DNA from: Diatrype stigma
Lineage: Eukaryota; Ascomycota; Sordariomycetes; Xylariales; Diatrypaceae
Direction of reading: 5' to 3'
DNA: 64,000 bases
Assembly: GCA_022225965.2 (NCBI GenBank)
Contig: JAKJXP020000007.1
Location: 496,001 to 560,000, forward strand
Below the pieces are notes generated by a model. It was not told the origin of the DNA, ran no database searches, and was given only the letters and a program-made list of their open reading frames with translations. Numbering within the stretch: position 1 is the first letter of the stretch; each line of letters starts with the position of its first letter. The position numbers and the translations under genes are program-made. Below, one piece after another: positions 10,680-24,921 of the stretch.

Positions 10680-12713
10680 GATGGAAGGAGGCGCGGGTCC
10701 CCGGTCCCCAAACGTAGCTCTTTCTGTATGTGCGTGTGATTTATGCCAATCAACTAGGTGAACCACTTTCACCCGTTACTGTGGAAGGCGGGGCTATCGT
10801 TCTGCTGATGATTTTAATGTCGATGAATCTAGACCAGACGCCGAGGTGATATCAGGGAAGCATATGAGACATTCAATTCCAAGACCATCGTGGGATCGCG
10901 AGGACGATGCAGGGTTGGGCCGTAGCCAGGTTCATCTGAGCGGGTCGGCGACTCGAGATTCGGATCGAGGACGTAAGCTTATAGATGAGAAGCTTCAGAT
11001 ATAGGTCGGCAGTGCAAGGTACAGGTCGACGATGCACTATGTTCGGGTCTGTCGACGACTCGTGAAGTTTGAGTCAACTATGTGAGGTTTAGTTCGACAA
11101 GGTCGGGTGAGTCCAGACCAAGAGACATGGACGGAGATAGAAACAAGAGACAGAGTCTACGTTTCAACCCGGGTTCCTTGGCGATGGCGTGTGAGAAGAA
11201 AGAAATGTTTGAAGTTGAAACAGATCGTTCGGCAGGTCGGGTTGAAGGTCGAAATCGCATGGGTGTTTGACATATGTATGTAGGTTGGACTCTTAATAGT
11301 TACCAAACTCCGTACATATGAAAACGACAAGAAGATGATATGGATATGGCTTGAGCCTTCGGGGCTCGGCGCACTGAGGCTGGGCACGTTGAGACAAGGA
11401 CGCAGGCACGCACGCTGCACGCTGGGGTCGCCGCTATGAATATGGCTGTATGGCTGTATGGATGCTACATGTAGGATGCTGGGATGCTGGGATGGCTGTC
11501 TCGTGCTAACGCTATCGGTATCGCAGGTACTGTATGGAGTATGGAGTTTGTTAGTCTAAGAGCCCCTTATCGGTTATCGGCAGTGGTCTCCGTCCGCCCC
11601 TTAGCTGCCCAATCCCTTGGTTCCTTTTTGGGACCCCCTTGTCAGTTCCCAGTTAATAGGATCGCCTGCCTGTCTCTCCTGTTGCTTTCCACCCAGGGGA
11701 TGATGGCCAGGGGATGGCAATGCAACGGCAACGGCAACGACAATGACAACGACAACGACAACTTTTCATGGATGGGCGAAGAGGATCAGGTTGAAGGTAG
11801 CGAATAAACCCAAGACGTTCTTCTCGTCGTCTTTATCTTTCTTTCTTTGTTGTTTGTATAGACCATATGTATGTATATCGTCCTAGTCTGCCTAACACGG
11901 ACAGGCAAGTAGAATAAACGGCCTTGTCTATGCCAGTATCTATGCCAGTGTCTATACTAGTAGGTGTCCCATTGGTTCGGAGCAGTGGCAATGGAATCAA
12001 ATAAAGGGGATGTATCCATCGAACACAGTGACACATCACATCAAGCTGTCACACAGGGCCAACGACAAATCGGATTGCGATTGATCAATTGAAGCCAGTC
12101 AGCCGCCATACTGCTAAAAGAGGAGGGTTTATTGGTTGCTTTGGGGGTTGCGAACTCGTAAACGCGAAAAAGCGGGAGGCAGGCCCACTTATAAGACGGC
12201 TGTGGCTGGACAGCTGGAGCGCCCCCAATTATTGATCCTCCTTTAGGGGGTATGCAGCACACAGTTATGTGCTGTGCGCGCAAGTGTGTGTACAACAGGT
12301 ACATGCAGGTATGTATGAATGTGTGCCTGTATGTACGTACTGCACTGGTGGGGGGATGTACATGTTTGAGCCTAATATGGCGCGTTTGGCATGCCTAAAG
12401 AGGTACACTATGCTGAGTCGAGGCCACTGATTCAACGTAGCTTTAGCACGTAGTCAGCCCCAAGCGGCCCTGGAGACGCCCTCTCATAGGTTATTCGATG
12501 GAATCAATGCCAAGGATAGGGTCTTGTATGTATAATGCATGACAAACAAGACAGGGAATGATCATCCAGGCATGCCAGGTCATACAATGCTAGTACTGTA
12601 TGTAAGCACGTATAGGAACGACCAAGACTAATAATACCGGAGCCTCATGATGATCTAAAAGATTCTGTATGACTTCTAGAACGTATCCTTTTCGAGTCTT
12701 GATACGGAGGCCG
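10680..12713. other. Intergenic, no gene recognised
   Basis: Upstream region of SOG2 and left flank of the retrotransposon. It includes a CAACGG/CAACGA hexamer run at about 11723-11763 and small duplications of ggctgtat and gatgctgg near 11440-11500. Base composition is ordinary up to about 12710, then turns sharply AT-rich. Confidence 0.55.
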
Positions 12714-12717
12714 CTTT

Positions 12718-12904
12718 TGTGCTTTTACGCCCGGTCCTTCGAACCCTTAGGGAATTACTGCTATTGGCAATTTATTTAGAATTATACTAAAGGTCCGGAT
12801 TAGTTATTAAATTAAAGTTAAATATAATTATACGCTTTAAGCTGTTAGAATTTTATATTCCGATTTTCCGATTTTTGGCATTATGGGAAATGCCCGGATT
12901 CATA
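12718..12904 (-). repeat. LTR, left copy (3' LTR of the element)
   Basis: 187 bp, aligned to the right copy with one 8-bp length difference near its left end (around acgcccgg). As seen on the plus strand it starts TGTGCTTTT and ends ATTCATA, where the other copy has ACCCACA. It carries most of the C-to-T and G-to-A changes that separate the two copies. Confidence 0.88.
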
Positions 12905-14339
12905 ATTATTCCCTTTTTTTATTATAATCGTTCTTAATTATTATCGTTAATTTCCCTTTTCATTAAGCGCCGATAATTCTGTTTCAAAAATTGCCTATTT
13001 GCATATTACATGTTACGTACGAAATATCCGTCCTTTATAAAGGCCGGAAATAAATTCGTTTCGTTATATTTGTTTTATAATTGGATTTTTTCGGAATTTC
13101 GTAAATGGTACGTATTATCGGGGTAATAGCTAATTACGTTTTAAGGCCCGTCGTAATAGGACTCGTATTTTTTTTGGCATTAACGAACGCAAAGGATTTA
13201 ATCGCCCGGGGCGTACGTTTTAATAAGTTCCTTTTTTTTTAAAAAATACGTTCGTATTTTATTACGAAACGCCTTTATATTATTAAAGCGGATTTTTGCA
13301 AGCGGTGTTTCGTAATTTATTACCAATAGCTTATTATTTTGGAACTCCTTTTTTTCCGTCGGTTCGCAAGAATATTCGCAAAATTCCGATAGGATCTGTT
13401 TTTAAGAAAGAATTATACCGAACAATAAAAAATATAAGTTATAGCCGTTCGGCTTAAGGATGCGGTTATAAATAATTATCGTTCGTTATAGTAATTCGAA
13501 TAGCAAACGGGCCGTAAAATTTGCTTAATATTCGCGCAGCATAATTTTTTTTAGGTCCCCATTAATCTTTTTTACTTTTTCGTTATTTTTTGGACGTTTT
13601 GATATAACAGCTTTTATAATGAAGTCTTATTTTTTGTTTTAAGCGTTTGCGGCTTTATTTTTAAAGGCGCCGGCGTTATTATTAATTCATTTCTTGGAAA
13701 TACCGTAAGTACGCCCGATACGGAAAAATATAAGGATCATATTTCCAAATTAAACGGAAAGAATAACGTTAGCTTTTATTTATTTCGTAACGTATTTAAT
13801 AGCCATAAGAATCGTAAACGAGCTTATCGACATATAATCGATTATCCATTTAATTAAAAATGCCGAAGATTATACGGATTATAAGTTTAATAATAAGGAA
13901 TTCGGTTTTTTTATTAATTAATAGGCCGGGCATTCGATAATTATTTGTTATGCAACAAAAACGATTTTCGGATGCCAGAATTGCTTTTATATATCGCGAA
14001 GCGTTATTTTAATAATCGAATAGCCTTGGTCGTAATAAATCCGTCTTAATTGTATTAAGAATTTATCGTATTCGAAAACTTTTTATAAAGTTTACGCTTT
14101 CGTAGCGGTACCTTTTATATACGAAAGGTTATTGGGTATTTTTTTGTGCCTAATTATTTTATATAATTTATTTCGATATATAATAAAATGCTTATTAATT
14201 TATTTTCGTTATATGGCTAAAAATAAAAGGGTATTATATAAAAAGATCTCGAAAATAACTTAAAGGTTTAATCGGTTTAATTAATCGGCGTAACAAATCG
14301 GTTCGGTTTTTTCGGCTGTTATTATTACGGCTTTTTAGG

Positions 14340-15140
14340 GCTTCGAAAAATAATCGGCAAAAACGTTCGTTCGGCCCAAACGGTATACGATACGGATTTC
14401 GAAATACTCGATGGCATCGAAAAAATGCAACATACGGGCCGGCTATTCGGCTTTTGTATTAATTATTTTTAGCAATTCGTAATTAATAATTATTGTTATA
14501 TCGTTATTTTTAATTTAATGCTGCTAATATTGAAATGCCAGCATAATACCGAAAAGTTCCTTTTTTTAAGCGGAATATTATAATTAGGTTTTTATAAGCT
14601 TTTTCGAAAAATAAATAATTAAATATAAGACGAAAGCGCTTATTGCTTTTATATAAGGTTATAATAACGCTGCGCCGACGAATCATTATAAAGCGTCTGC
14701 TTCGAGAATAATTAAGCGGCGTTAATCGAATTTCCGAATTACGGGCGTTATTATAATTATTTCGCGAATTGCTTTTCAACTTATTATGGCTTTAAGGGAT
14801 AATTCGATACGTTCGTTTTTTGGGCCGCCTATAAGGGTTATAAATGGCCTAGCGATTTCCGAATACCTATTAATTAAATATTGCAAATAATCGGCGGCAT
14901 TTATAAACGTTCGAATTTCGATTATTATTACCGGTTTAAGCTTATTTCGAATAGCCGCAACCTTAATTGAATCGGCCTCGATTTTCTTTTCGGAAATTAC
15001 GAAGCCTAAAAAAATTCCTTTCTTAACGAATATTAGGAACTTTATTGGATTTACGATTATCCCGTAATTGGAAAGCTTTTTAAATAAAGCGAATATGCAT
15101 TCGTAAAGTTATTCGGATATATTAACTTATACGGCCATAT
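14340..15140 (-). pseudogene. Fossil reverse transcriptase thumb and RNase H of the gypsy element
   Basis: Reading the minus strand from 15138, one recognises the region after the RT catalytic motif: KKLSNYGIIVNPIKF, then FLGFVISEKKIEAD and KVAAIRNKLKP. These correspond to the gypsy pattern L...GL.VNP.KC.F...V.FLG..IS..GI..D..KV.AI..W..P. Further on (about 14520-14720) lie pieces matching RNase H, namely LEAD, FVGAALL, YFSKKL and KELFGIMLAF, and near 14340-14440 a segment like the RNase H C-terminus (IEYFEIRIVYRLGRTNVFAD). In-frame stops (TAA/TAG/TGA) interrupt it at several points where Gln, Trp or Arg codons are expected, as RIP would produce. Confidence 0.8.
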
Positions 15141-16605
15141 TATTTAGCATGCCCGAAATAAATTCGCAAAATAATTTAAGGATTTTTTTTATTAATGCTT
15201 AAAAAATCGCCGGAGCGTTATAAAGCCCGAAAGGCATTATTAATTATTCGTAAATGCCAAATGAAATTATAAAGGCGGTTTTTTTAATGTTTAATTCGTA
15301 AATCTTAATTTATTAAAAGCCATTCTTAAGGTTAATAAAGCAATATTAACGATATCCGGCCGTTTGTTGGATTTTATTTATTGCGTTAAATAACGGATAA
15401 GCGTTTTTCCGTTGGATTTTATTAAATTCCCGATAATTATAGCAAAATCGCTATATTACGTTTTCATCGAATTTATTAGGCTTCGTTATTTAGTCCGATG
15501 CTTTTTTAAGTATAAATAACGCAAGCAAATCTTACGAATCCGTGCCGATACGTATAACCATTTCTAAATATTTCTTAACGAATTTACGGAATATCCGAAA
15601 TTAAATAAGGCTATATTAACGTAAAAGGAATTTAATAGATTTATTATTTTTAATATCGATATAATAGCAAATACGTATATTCGCAATAACTTTTTTCGAA
15701 ACGAATCCGAATAATTCTAGGAAATTATGAACGTATTATAAAAGGTATTTGCTAATGGCCCTGTTATTCGTTAAGATAAGTTTATACCAGATTATTAAGT
15801 TAGGTTCGGCTATTGCGTAAGCCGTTTCGGAAACGTAAAAAGTATATAATAAAGCGATTAAACGGATTACGGGCCTTTCGGTAATTTCAGTTAAGGTAAT
15901 TACTTCGTTTTTTTCTTTTTTTTTATAATGTATACCCAACTTATGGAACAGATTTTTCCCGAAGGTTAAGTTATCGAAAAAAATGCCGTCGGAAACAACT
16001 CCCGTTAATATTCGAAACGGAATAATACTATTACCGGGCATTAAAAATCGGACGGTAATTATTACGTTACGCAAAATTTTCGGTTCTATGTCTTTAATTT
16101 TTTGCATTATTAACGGTTTCGAAAAATTATACGTTTTTAACATAGCTGCTATCGATTCGGAAATATAACAAAAGGTATACCCGTAATTTAAGAAAATTAT
16201 AAATTTATTCCCGTCGATTGTTTTTATAAAAAAAAGGTTATAATTTTTACCGTATCCTTTTCGTAAAGGTTTATCCTTATTAAGGGATGGTTTGTTGCCG
16301 GCGTTTATTTTTACTAAATAAATGCGGCGCTTTTATTCGTTATTTTCGAATTGCTTAAGGAATTCGTTAAAGTCGCAATCGAATCTTTCGTCATTTTATA
16401 GCTATTCGGCGGAACTTTTTTCGGAATCGTCTTTGCCATTATTCTCGGCGCCGGCGAAATATACGCGGAGCCGCTTATTTCCTTTAAACTTATTAAAGGC
16501 CGATCGGAATTTATTATTAATAACGTCTTAATATAGGATTTTCTTAAAGGTAACTTTTTTATCCGTACTTACGTATTATATGTTTTTTGGAAATTTCGCC
16601 TTTAT

Positions 16606-16662
16606 TTTATAATTCTTGGCTTAATGGCCTTATTTGTTATAATTAAAGCACTTATTGTTTTC
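16606..16662 (-). pseudogene. Fossil CCHC zinc knuckle of gag
   Basis: On the minus strand the frame reads NNKCFNYNK, stop, GH, stop, AKNYK. This aligns with the CX2CX4HX4C zinc knuckle of retroelement nucleocapsids if the second and fourth Cys codons (TGY) have become Tyr codons (TAY), and two Trp- or Gln-type codons have become stops. All are G-to-A or C-to-T changes. Its place upstream of protease and RT fits the C-terminus of gag. Confidence 0.65.
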
Positions 16663-18083
16663 GGCTTTTGCGGCGAAACCTTATTCGGCTGCGGCATAAA
16701 CGTTACGGCTTTCGTTACGAAAATCGGCGATTTCTTCGAATTTCGCGGCTTGGAATACGATAGTTATTGCGTCCGGGAGCTTTAATTGGGTTATACCGGG
16801 TTTAGCTTATATGGCCCTTATAACGGTTAAGTTATAAAATGGCGTTACTTTTTCTTAAAGTTAAACGGTAACCGAAAAGGTACCGTAAATTTTTCCTTTA
16901 ATCGCTTAACGAATAATTAATTCGGCTTATTAAATAATTATTTCGACCCTTTATGTGTTATTAAAGTTTTTAAATCGGTCGTTAAAAATTAGCTATATAT
17001 TAAACAAGTTATTGCGTAACGTATTAATAAGAATTTCCTTTATATAATAGCTATTGCGAATATTTTTCGGTATTTTATAAAAGGCTTCGCAAATGCGTTT
17101 TGCAAAGTTTAATATATTTTTATTTTAATACGAAAGTAACGTTACGAAATAAATTAACGCTTCTAAAAAGGCATTATAGTCGTTTAAAATTTGGAAAATA
17201 TATTTTACGAACGTTATTTAGTTTGGCTTATTATTGCGAATATATATTTTTATTTATTAAAAATCGCCGATAAGTTCGCCCGTAATTCGGTATATTTAAA
17301 GATCGTATGGAATTAATGCTGCTAAAAGGCGTTTTTGGATTTTCTTTAGTTTTTCCAAAACCTAATCGTTGGCTTAAATTAAGCGGAAATTTAGGGATAT
17401 CGTTATTTTGTTTTTCGCTTCGGTATGGCCCATTTCCGCGGCATCGTTCGGAAATATAATCGGGAATTATATTTTTTTTATTCGTTTTTTTTGCGGACCT
17501 TAAATATGGTTTATAATGGGCAATATATATGCCATATTGATTTTTCCTTTTATTTGCGGTTTATCGTAATAAAATGGACGCCAAGTATACGGCATATATT
17601 GGTTTTAATTAAATTCGGGCGATTTGCGGAAACCAATTAACGATTTCGCATTACCAATAATGGCCGCTTTTTCGGTATTAAATATGGGTTATTATTATTA
17701 TTATTAAATCCATTTGCTTTTCCGGCGAAATTATTAATTCGGCGTTTCGATTCTTTTGCCTTTGGGCTTAATATCGAAATATTCGGTTATTTTCGTAACT
17801 TTATCCATTAAGTAATTTAGGTTGTTTTTTATTAAGGTATTTTTTCGTTCGATATTTTCGAACTTTTTATCGAAAAGTTCGTACAGTATGCCGTTTTTTT
17901 GGGCGGGCTTTATATCCGTAAGGAATTCGGCAAAGGTACCGCTTTGGGCCGGAACGCCTTTGGGTTATTTTTCCGTATTGACGTTGCTTTTTATTATCGT
18001 CGGTTATTGGAAAGAATTCGTAGGAAAATAAGGTAAATTTTGCATTATTAGCGTTAGTTTATAAAAATAGCTATTTATACTTC

Positions 18084-18262
18084 TGCGCTTAGTTTTTCGA
18101 ACCCCTAGGAAATTATTGCTATTAGCAATTTATTTAGAATTATATTAAAGGTCCGGATTGGTTGTTGAATTGAAGTTAAATACAGTTATGCGCTTTAAGC
18201 TGCTAGAATTCTATACTCCGATTTTCCGATCCTTGGCATTATGGGGAATGCCCGGACCCACA
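18084..18262 (-). repeat. LTR, right copy (5' LTR of the element)
   Basis: 179 bp, less mutated than the left copy. In element sense it begins TGTGGGTCCGGGC and ends AAGCGCA, so it has the usual TG...CA ends. I could not identify a convincing tRNA primer-binding site just inside it. Confidence 0.88.
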
Positions 18263-18266
18263 CTTT

Positions 18267-18777
18267 CAAGTCTCCAGCCAGCCACTCGGCCCTAACCAGG
18301 ATCACTTCGTACTCCTTGAATAACTGAGACATTAAGCAACAGCTGGCTGCAATCCCTTGAAGTCGAGGCCAGACCGCGACTGCGATTAGAGTTGCATGCC
18401 TACAGGCAGGCAGGCAGGCTGTCATACCTCGTACACACAGCTGCATTCTACATTTACCTAGCAAGACCTACCTGGTAATAGCAGAAAGCTGAATCGAAAT
18501 CGCCATCTTGGATCAAACCCACTTCTCTGCGAGTTCTGCAATCGAGTTACCGCATCCAACAGATCGGTTCAGATCCAGGCAGCTCAGCTGAGCTAGGCTC
18601 TAGTTCCACTTGAACATGCTTGTAGATATCATGCAGATACTACGTGAAAAAGGGTCAGCAGTATGTATTGAAGAGTAGGTTTCTTGTGGAATGCTGCGTT
18701 TAACCACCGAGACTCAGGGAGGCAGTCAACCAGTGAAGAGCCAAGAGTATAGTTTGGCCTAGACAGAGTCACACATC
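18267..18777. other. Intergenic, RecQ upstream region
   Basis: Normal base composition resumes directly after the LTR. No gene or clear motif seen; a 89-codon minus frame overlapping the LTR is not credible. Confidence 0.5.
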
Positions 18778-19346
18778 ATGCCGCCTTCTTTAGAGCGATC
18801 CAACTCGGGTGTCTCCCAAGATCCAGAATACACGCTGCGGAAGCAGTTCAACAAGACCAGCTTCCGGCCATTCCAGCGGGAGATCATAGATGCCGCGTTA
18901 GAGGGCAAGGATGTGTTCGTCCAGGCAGCCACATCCTTTGGAAAGAGTCTATGTTTTCAGTTGCCAGCGGTATTGGACGCAGGCAGTAAGTCTCGCATGA
19001 ATATCATATCATACCATACCGTATCATACCTACCTAAGCACAAGCCGCATGCTAACGACTGTCGACTCTGGTGGGACAAAAAGTCACGATCGTAGTCTCG
19101 CCGCTGCTGAGCCTCATGATGAACCAGGTGGAGGCTCTGCAAGCTGCCGATATCAACGCCAGATCGCTGAACAGCAACACGCCCCTGGCGGAGCGCGACC
19201 ACATCCTGAACGACCTGCGGACCGGCCACCCGCACACGCGGCTGCTCTACGTCAGCCCGGAGATGTGCGCGTCCGAGGGCTTCCGGTCGCGGCTCAAGGT
19301 CGTCCACGAGCAGCGCGAGCTGGCGCGCGTCGCCATCGACGAGGCC

Positions 19347-19379
<33 letters not shown>

Positions 19380-20366
19380 AAGGACTTCAAGCGGCTCTCG
19401 TGGTTCCGCCAGTCCTTCCCCGACGTGCCCATCATGTGCCTGACGGCCACCGCCAACAGCCAGGTGCGCCGGGACGTGCTCGCCACCCTCGGGCTGGGCT
19501 CGGGCTCGGACCCGGGCAGCAGCAGGCTCCGGACGTTCACCATGACGGCCCACCGGCCCAACCTCCACTTCGAGATCCGGTTCACGCGCGACGAGGACGA
19601 CCGGCGGCTCGAGGACTTCCTGGGCTGGATCCGGGGCGTGCAGCGGCGGCGCGGGTCGGCGGCGCGGCAGCGGGAGCTGAGCGCGCTGCGGCAGCGGGCC
19701 GACAGCGTGCCCGGCATCATCTACACGACGTCGCGGGACGAGTGCGAGAGCCTGGCGGCGCAGCTGCGGCAGGAGGGGCTGGGCGCGCAGCCCTTCCACG
19801 CGCGCCTGGCGAAGGAGACCAAGGAGCTCACGCTGGCGCGCTGGGTCGCCTCCGAGCCCGGCTACGACATCGTCGTGGCCACCACCGCCTTCGGCATGGG
19901 CATCGACAAGGGCGACGTGCGCTTCGTCTGCCACTGGCGCCTGCCCAAGTCCTTCGAGGGCTACTACCAGGAGGCCGGCCGCGCCGGCCGCGACGGCAAC
20001 GCCGCCTACTGCTTCCTGTACTACAGCCGCGAGGACCGCGACCGCGTCAGCAGCATGGTCATGCGGGACTGCCGGCTGCAGACGTCCGGCGGCGGCGGTG
20101 GTGGTGGGAGCGAGACGTCCAACTTCGAGGCCCGCGCCAAGAGCCTGCAGGCCCTGGCCGAGTACTGCGAGAGCACCAGCGCCTGCCGCCACCGCCTCAT
20201 ATGCAAGTACTTCGGGGAGAGCGAGGCGCCCAGGTGCGACTACGCCTGCGACTGGCACAAGGACAGCAGCGACCTCCAGCGCCGGTTTCTGAGGGGCCTG
20301 GCGAGCGAGGAGTGGGTCAGCACGCAGCGGGAGGAAGGCATGTACGAGGTATACTGGGATGATTGA
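18778..20366 (+). CDS. Short RecQ-family DNA helicase
   Basis: An ATP-dependent 3'-5' DNA helicase, expected in the nucleus for recombination and repair. Exons 18778-18985 and 19084-20366, intron 98 nt; splicing gives DAGITIVVSPLL across the junction. The product is 496 aa. Motifs: Walker A-like TSFGKS (52-57), DEAH (155-158) in IDEAHCISEWGHDFR, SAT-like LTATAN, motif V VATTAFGMGIDKGDVRFV and motif VI QEAGRAGRDG. A Gly run (GGGGGGG) follows motif VI. The RecQ zinc-binding part is ACRHRLICKYFGE...RCDYACDWHKD, where the usual C-x2-C-x2-C appears as C-x3-C-x2-H. There is no HRDC domain and no long N-terminus, so it is not the Sgs1/QDE-3 orthologue but resembles the short second RecQ of filamentous fungi. 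A 433-aa frame on the opposite strand is a GC-rich shadow. Confidence 0.92.
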
Positions 20367-20897
20367 TCATCATACCGGTCGATCACGGAAAAGTTCAATG
20401 CGGAATATAAGGAAGATGAATGGACGAATGAATGGTACGGCATGGTTTGGCGTCCGGTTTTCGAAGACAGCAGAATCATTGGTGGTGTAGTATGACTTGA
20501 TGTGTAGCAGGAAGCCAGACATAGACAGCTACCTACAGAAGACATGATAATGGGATTAAGCACGTCCTGTTATTGCCAACCATGTAGCTCCCATCAGTGT
20601 GCAAGTCTTTCCACGGGTTGTGCCACGCCTTGGCAACAAGCAGGTCGTTGCAATATAGTATGCCTTTATCAAGATAATTCAATTTCGAGTCATTCATTCG
20701 TTTGTCTATCAACCCATATATGACATCTATGTTGATATATAGCCGCGAAGTTCATTTTCTCTCCTCTGACCTAAGTAGTGATAGTAAATCCCTATTCGCA
20801 TACCTCTCATCCCAAGCCATGACGTGACGAATCCACTGTGAGTCGAAGCTGCGTTCCTTCTTCCTGCATCCCGTCAACAGACCCACCCGTTCTCAAT
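20367..20897. other. Intergenic between convergent genes
   Basis: Contains the 3' ends of the RecQ gene (plus) and the glutathione reductase gene (minus). No other feature seen. Confidence 0.5.
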
Positions 20898-23790
<2,893 letters not shown>

Positions 23791-24921
23791 TTGCCTCCTT
23801 GCCCACTGCGGCTTTCCACCAGGGCATTTCGTTCGAGATCACAGATGGTCGCCGCTGCGGCAATTTGCGACGTGCTGCCGCCGTCGCTAAAGCTCGCACA
23901 ACTACAGCGCGTCGCCTTCCTCTGCGGGCTCACAACATCCGGCACCAAGTCGGTCATTAGACAGCGCCTCGTCGATGCCGCCACGACCACGTCTGTCGCT
24001 GTCCCCATACAGCCACAGCCGCGGGGCCGGCGGAAGGCCTCGCCCAGCGCAGGCAATGGCAGTGACAACCGCCGCATCCTAAGCATCGACCTCGGGCTGC
24101 GGAACCTCGCGTGGAGCTTGCTGACTCCCGCGCCCGCGCCCTCGCCAGCACGACGACGTGCAGGCACAGGAGCAGGGTCGACGTACGACCCCTGCGTGCC
24201 ACCGCCGGTGCACCTACACGCCTGGATGCGGAACAGCCTTGTGAAAGCGCCCTCCGTAGAGGAAGAGGAGCAGCAGAGAAAGGTCGAAAACGAGTTCAGC
24301 CCGGCCCGGATGGCCGTCATGGCGGTGCGACTGGTGCGGCAGACGCTGCTGCCCCTGAACCCGACGCACGTGCTCATCGAGCGGCAGCGGTTCCGCACCG
24401 GCGGCGCCGCGCCCGTGCAGGAGTGGACGCTGCGGGTGAACACGCTCGAGGCCATGATCCACGCGGCGTTCCGCACGCTGGTCGAGTGCGGGCACTGGGA
24501 CGGCGAGGTGGTGTCCGTCTCGCCGACGCACGTCGGGCCGTTCTGGCTCGACGGTGGCGATGGCGGTAAGAGCAGCAGCAGCACAAAGAGCAAGGACTTG
24601 AAGGGGGCGAAGGCGAAGCTGAACATGAAGAGGGAGAAGATCGACATCCTCGGCAACTGGCTCGATGCGGGGGACGTCGTGCTGCCCCAGAACGAGAACG
24701 TCGAGGCCATGGTCGATACCTTCACCCAGTACTGGAAACGAAAACCGCACGCGCGGAAGCTGAAGATGCCCAAGGGGAGCGAGGGTGGGGAGGACGAGGT
24801 CATCAAGAAGATCGACGATCTCGCTGACTGCGTTTTGCAAGGCTTAGCGTGGATGAAGTGGGAGGAAAACAAAGCGAATCTGCATAGCACGGACGGAATC
24901 ATGAAGCTGTTAGACTTATAG
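23791..24921 (+). CDS. CCE1: Mitochondrial Holliday-junction resolvase (CCE1/YDC2 family)
   Basis: Endonuclease that cuts four-way DNA junctions, known in yeasts to act on mitochondrial DNA recombination intermediates. A single 376-aa frame without introns. Residues 1-19 (MPPCPLRLSTRAFRSRSQM) are Arg/Ser-rich and could be a mitochondrial presequence; the next Met is at residue 19. About 30-62 is a SAP-like helix pair (LKLAQLQRVAFLCGLTTSGTKSVIRQRL), as found at the N-terminus of this family. The RNase H-like catalytic domain starts with ILSIDLGLRNLAWSLL (first acidic residue Asp), continues with THVLIERQRFRTG (Glu), LRVNTLEAMIHA, and near the end KKIDDLADCVLQGLAW with the paired Asp residues that bind metal. 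A Ser/Lys-rich linker lies in the middle (near 265-280). It diverges from GLR1 across a 1.2-kb gap. Confidence 0.9.
   Translation: MPPCPLRLSTRAFRSRSQMVAAAAICDVLPPSLKLAQLQRVAFLCGLTTSGTKSVIRQRLVDAATTTSVAVPIQPQPRGRRKASPSAGNGSDNRRILSIDLGLRNLAWSLLTPAPAPSPARRRAGTGAGSTYDPCVPPPVHLHAWMRNSLVKAPSVEEEEQQRKVENEFSPARMAVMAVRLVRQTLLPLNPTHVLIERQRFRTGGAAPVQEWTLRVNTLEAMIHAAFRTLVECGHWDGEVVSVSPTHVGPFWLDGGDGGKSSSSTKSKDLKGAKAKLNMKREKIDILGNWLDAGDVVLPQNENVEAMVDTFTQYWKRKPHARKLKMPKGSEGGEDEVIKKIDDLADCVLQGLAWMKWEENKANLHSTDGIMKLLDL

Larger units (their letters stand above)
12718..18262 (-). mobile_element. RIP-mutated Ty3/gypsy LTR retrotransposon, full length, dead
   Basis: A 5.5-kb AT-rich island bounded by two direct LTR copies (187 and 179 bp) and flanked by CTTT on both sides (12714-12717 and 18263-18266), a plausible target-site duplication. 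Coding sense is minus: reading leftwards one meets a gag zinc-knuckle fossil, a likely protease region (about 15740-16150), reverse transcriptase, RNase H and a presumed integrase region. That order (RNase H before integrase, RT after protease) is the Ty3/gypsy order. All frames are full of stops. CpA and TpG are rare while TpA is very common and CpG is retained, for example in 13081-13140. That is the signature of repeat-induced point mutation, which converts CpA to TpA. No intact protein can be made. Confidence 0.9.

Noticed and set aside
18957..20258. 433-codon open frame opposite the RecQ gene
   Set aside because: It is antisense to well-conserved helicase codons in very GC-rich DNA and consists of Ala/Gly/Val/Arg/Leu repeats without a domain.
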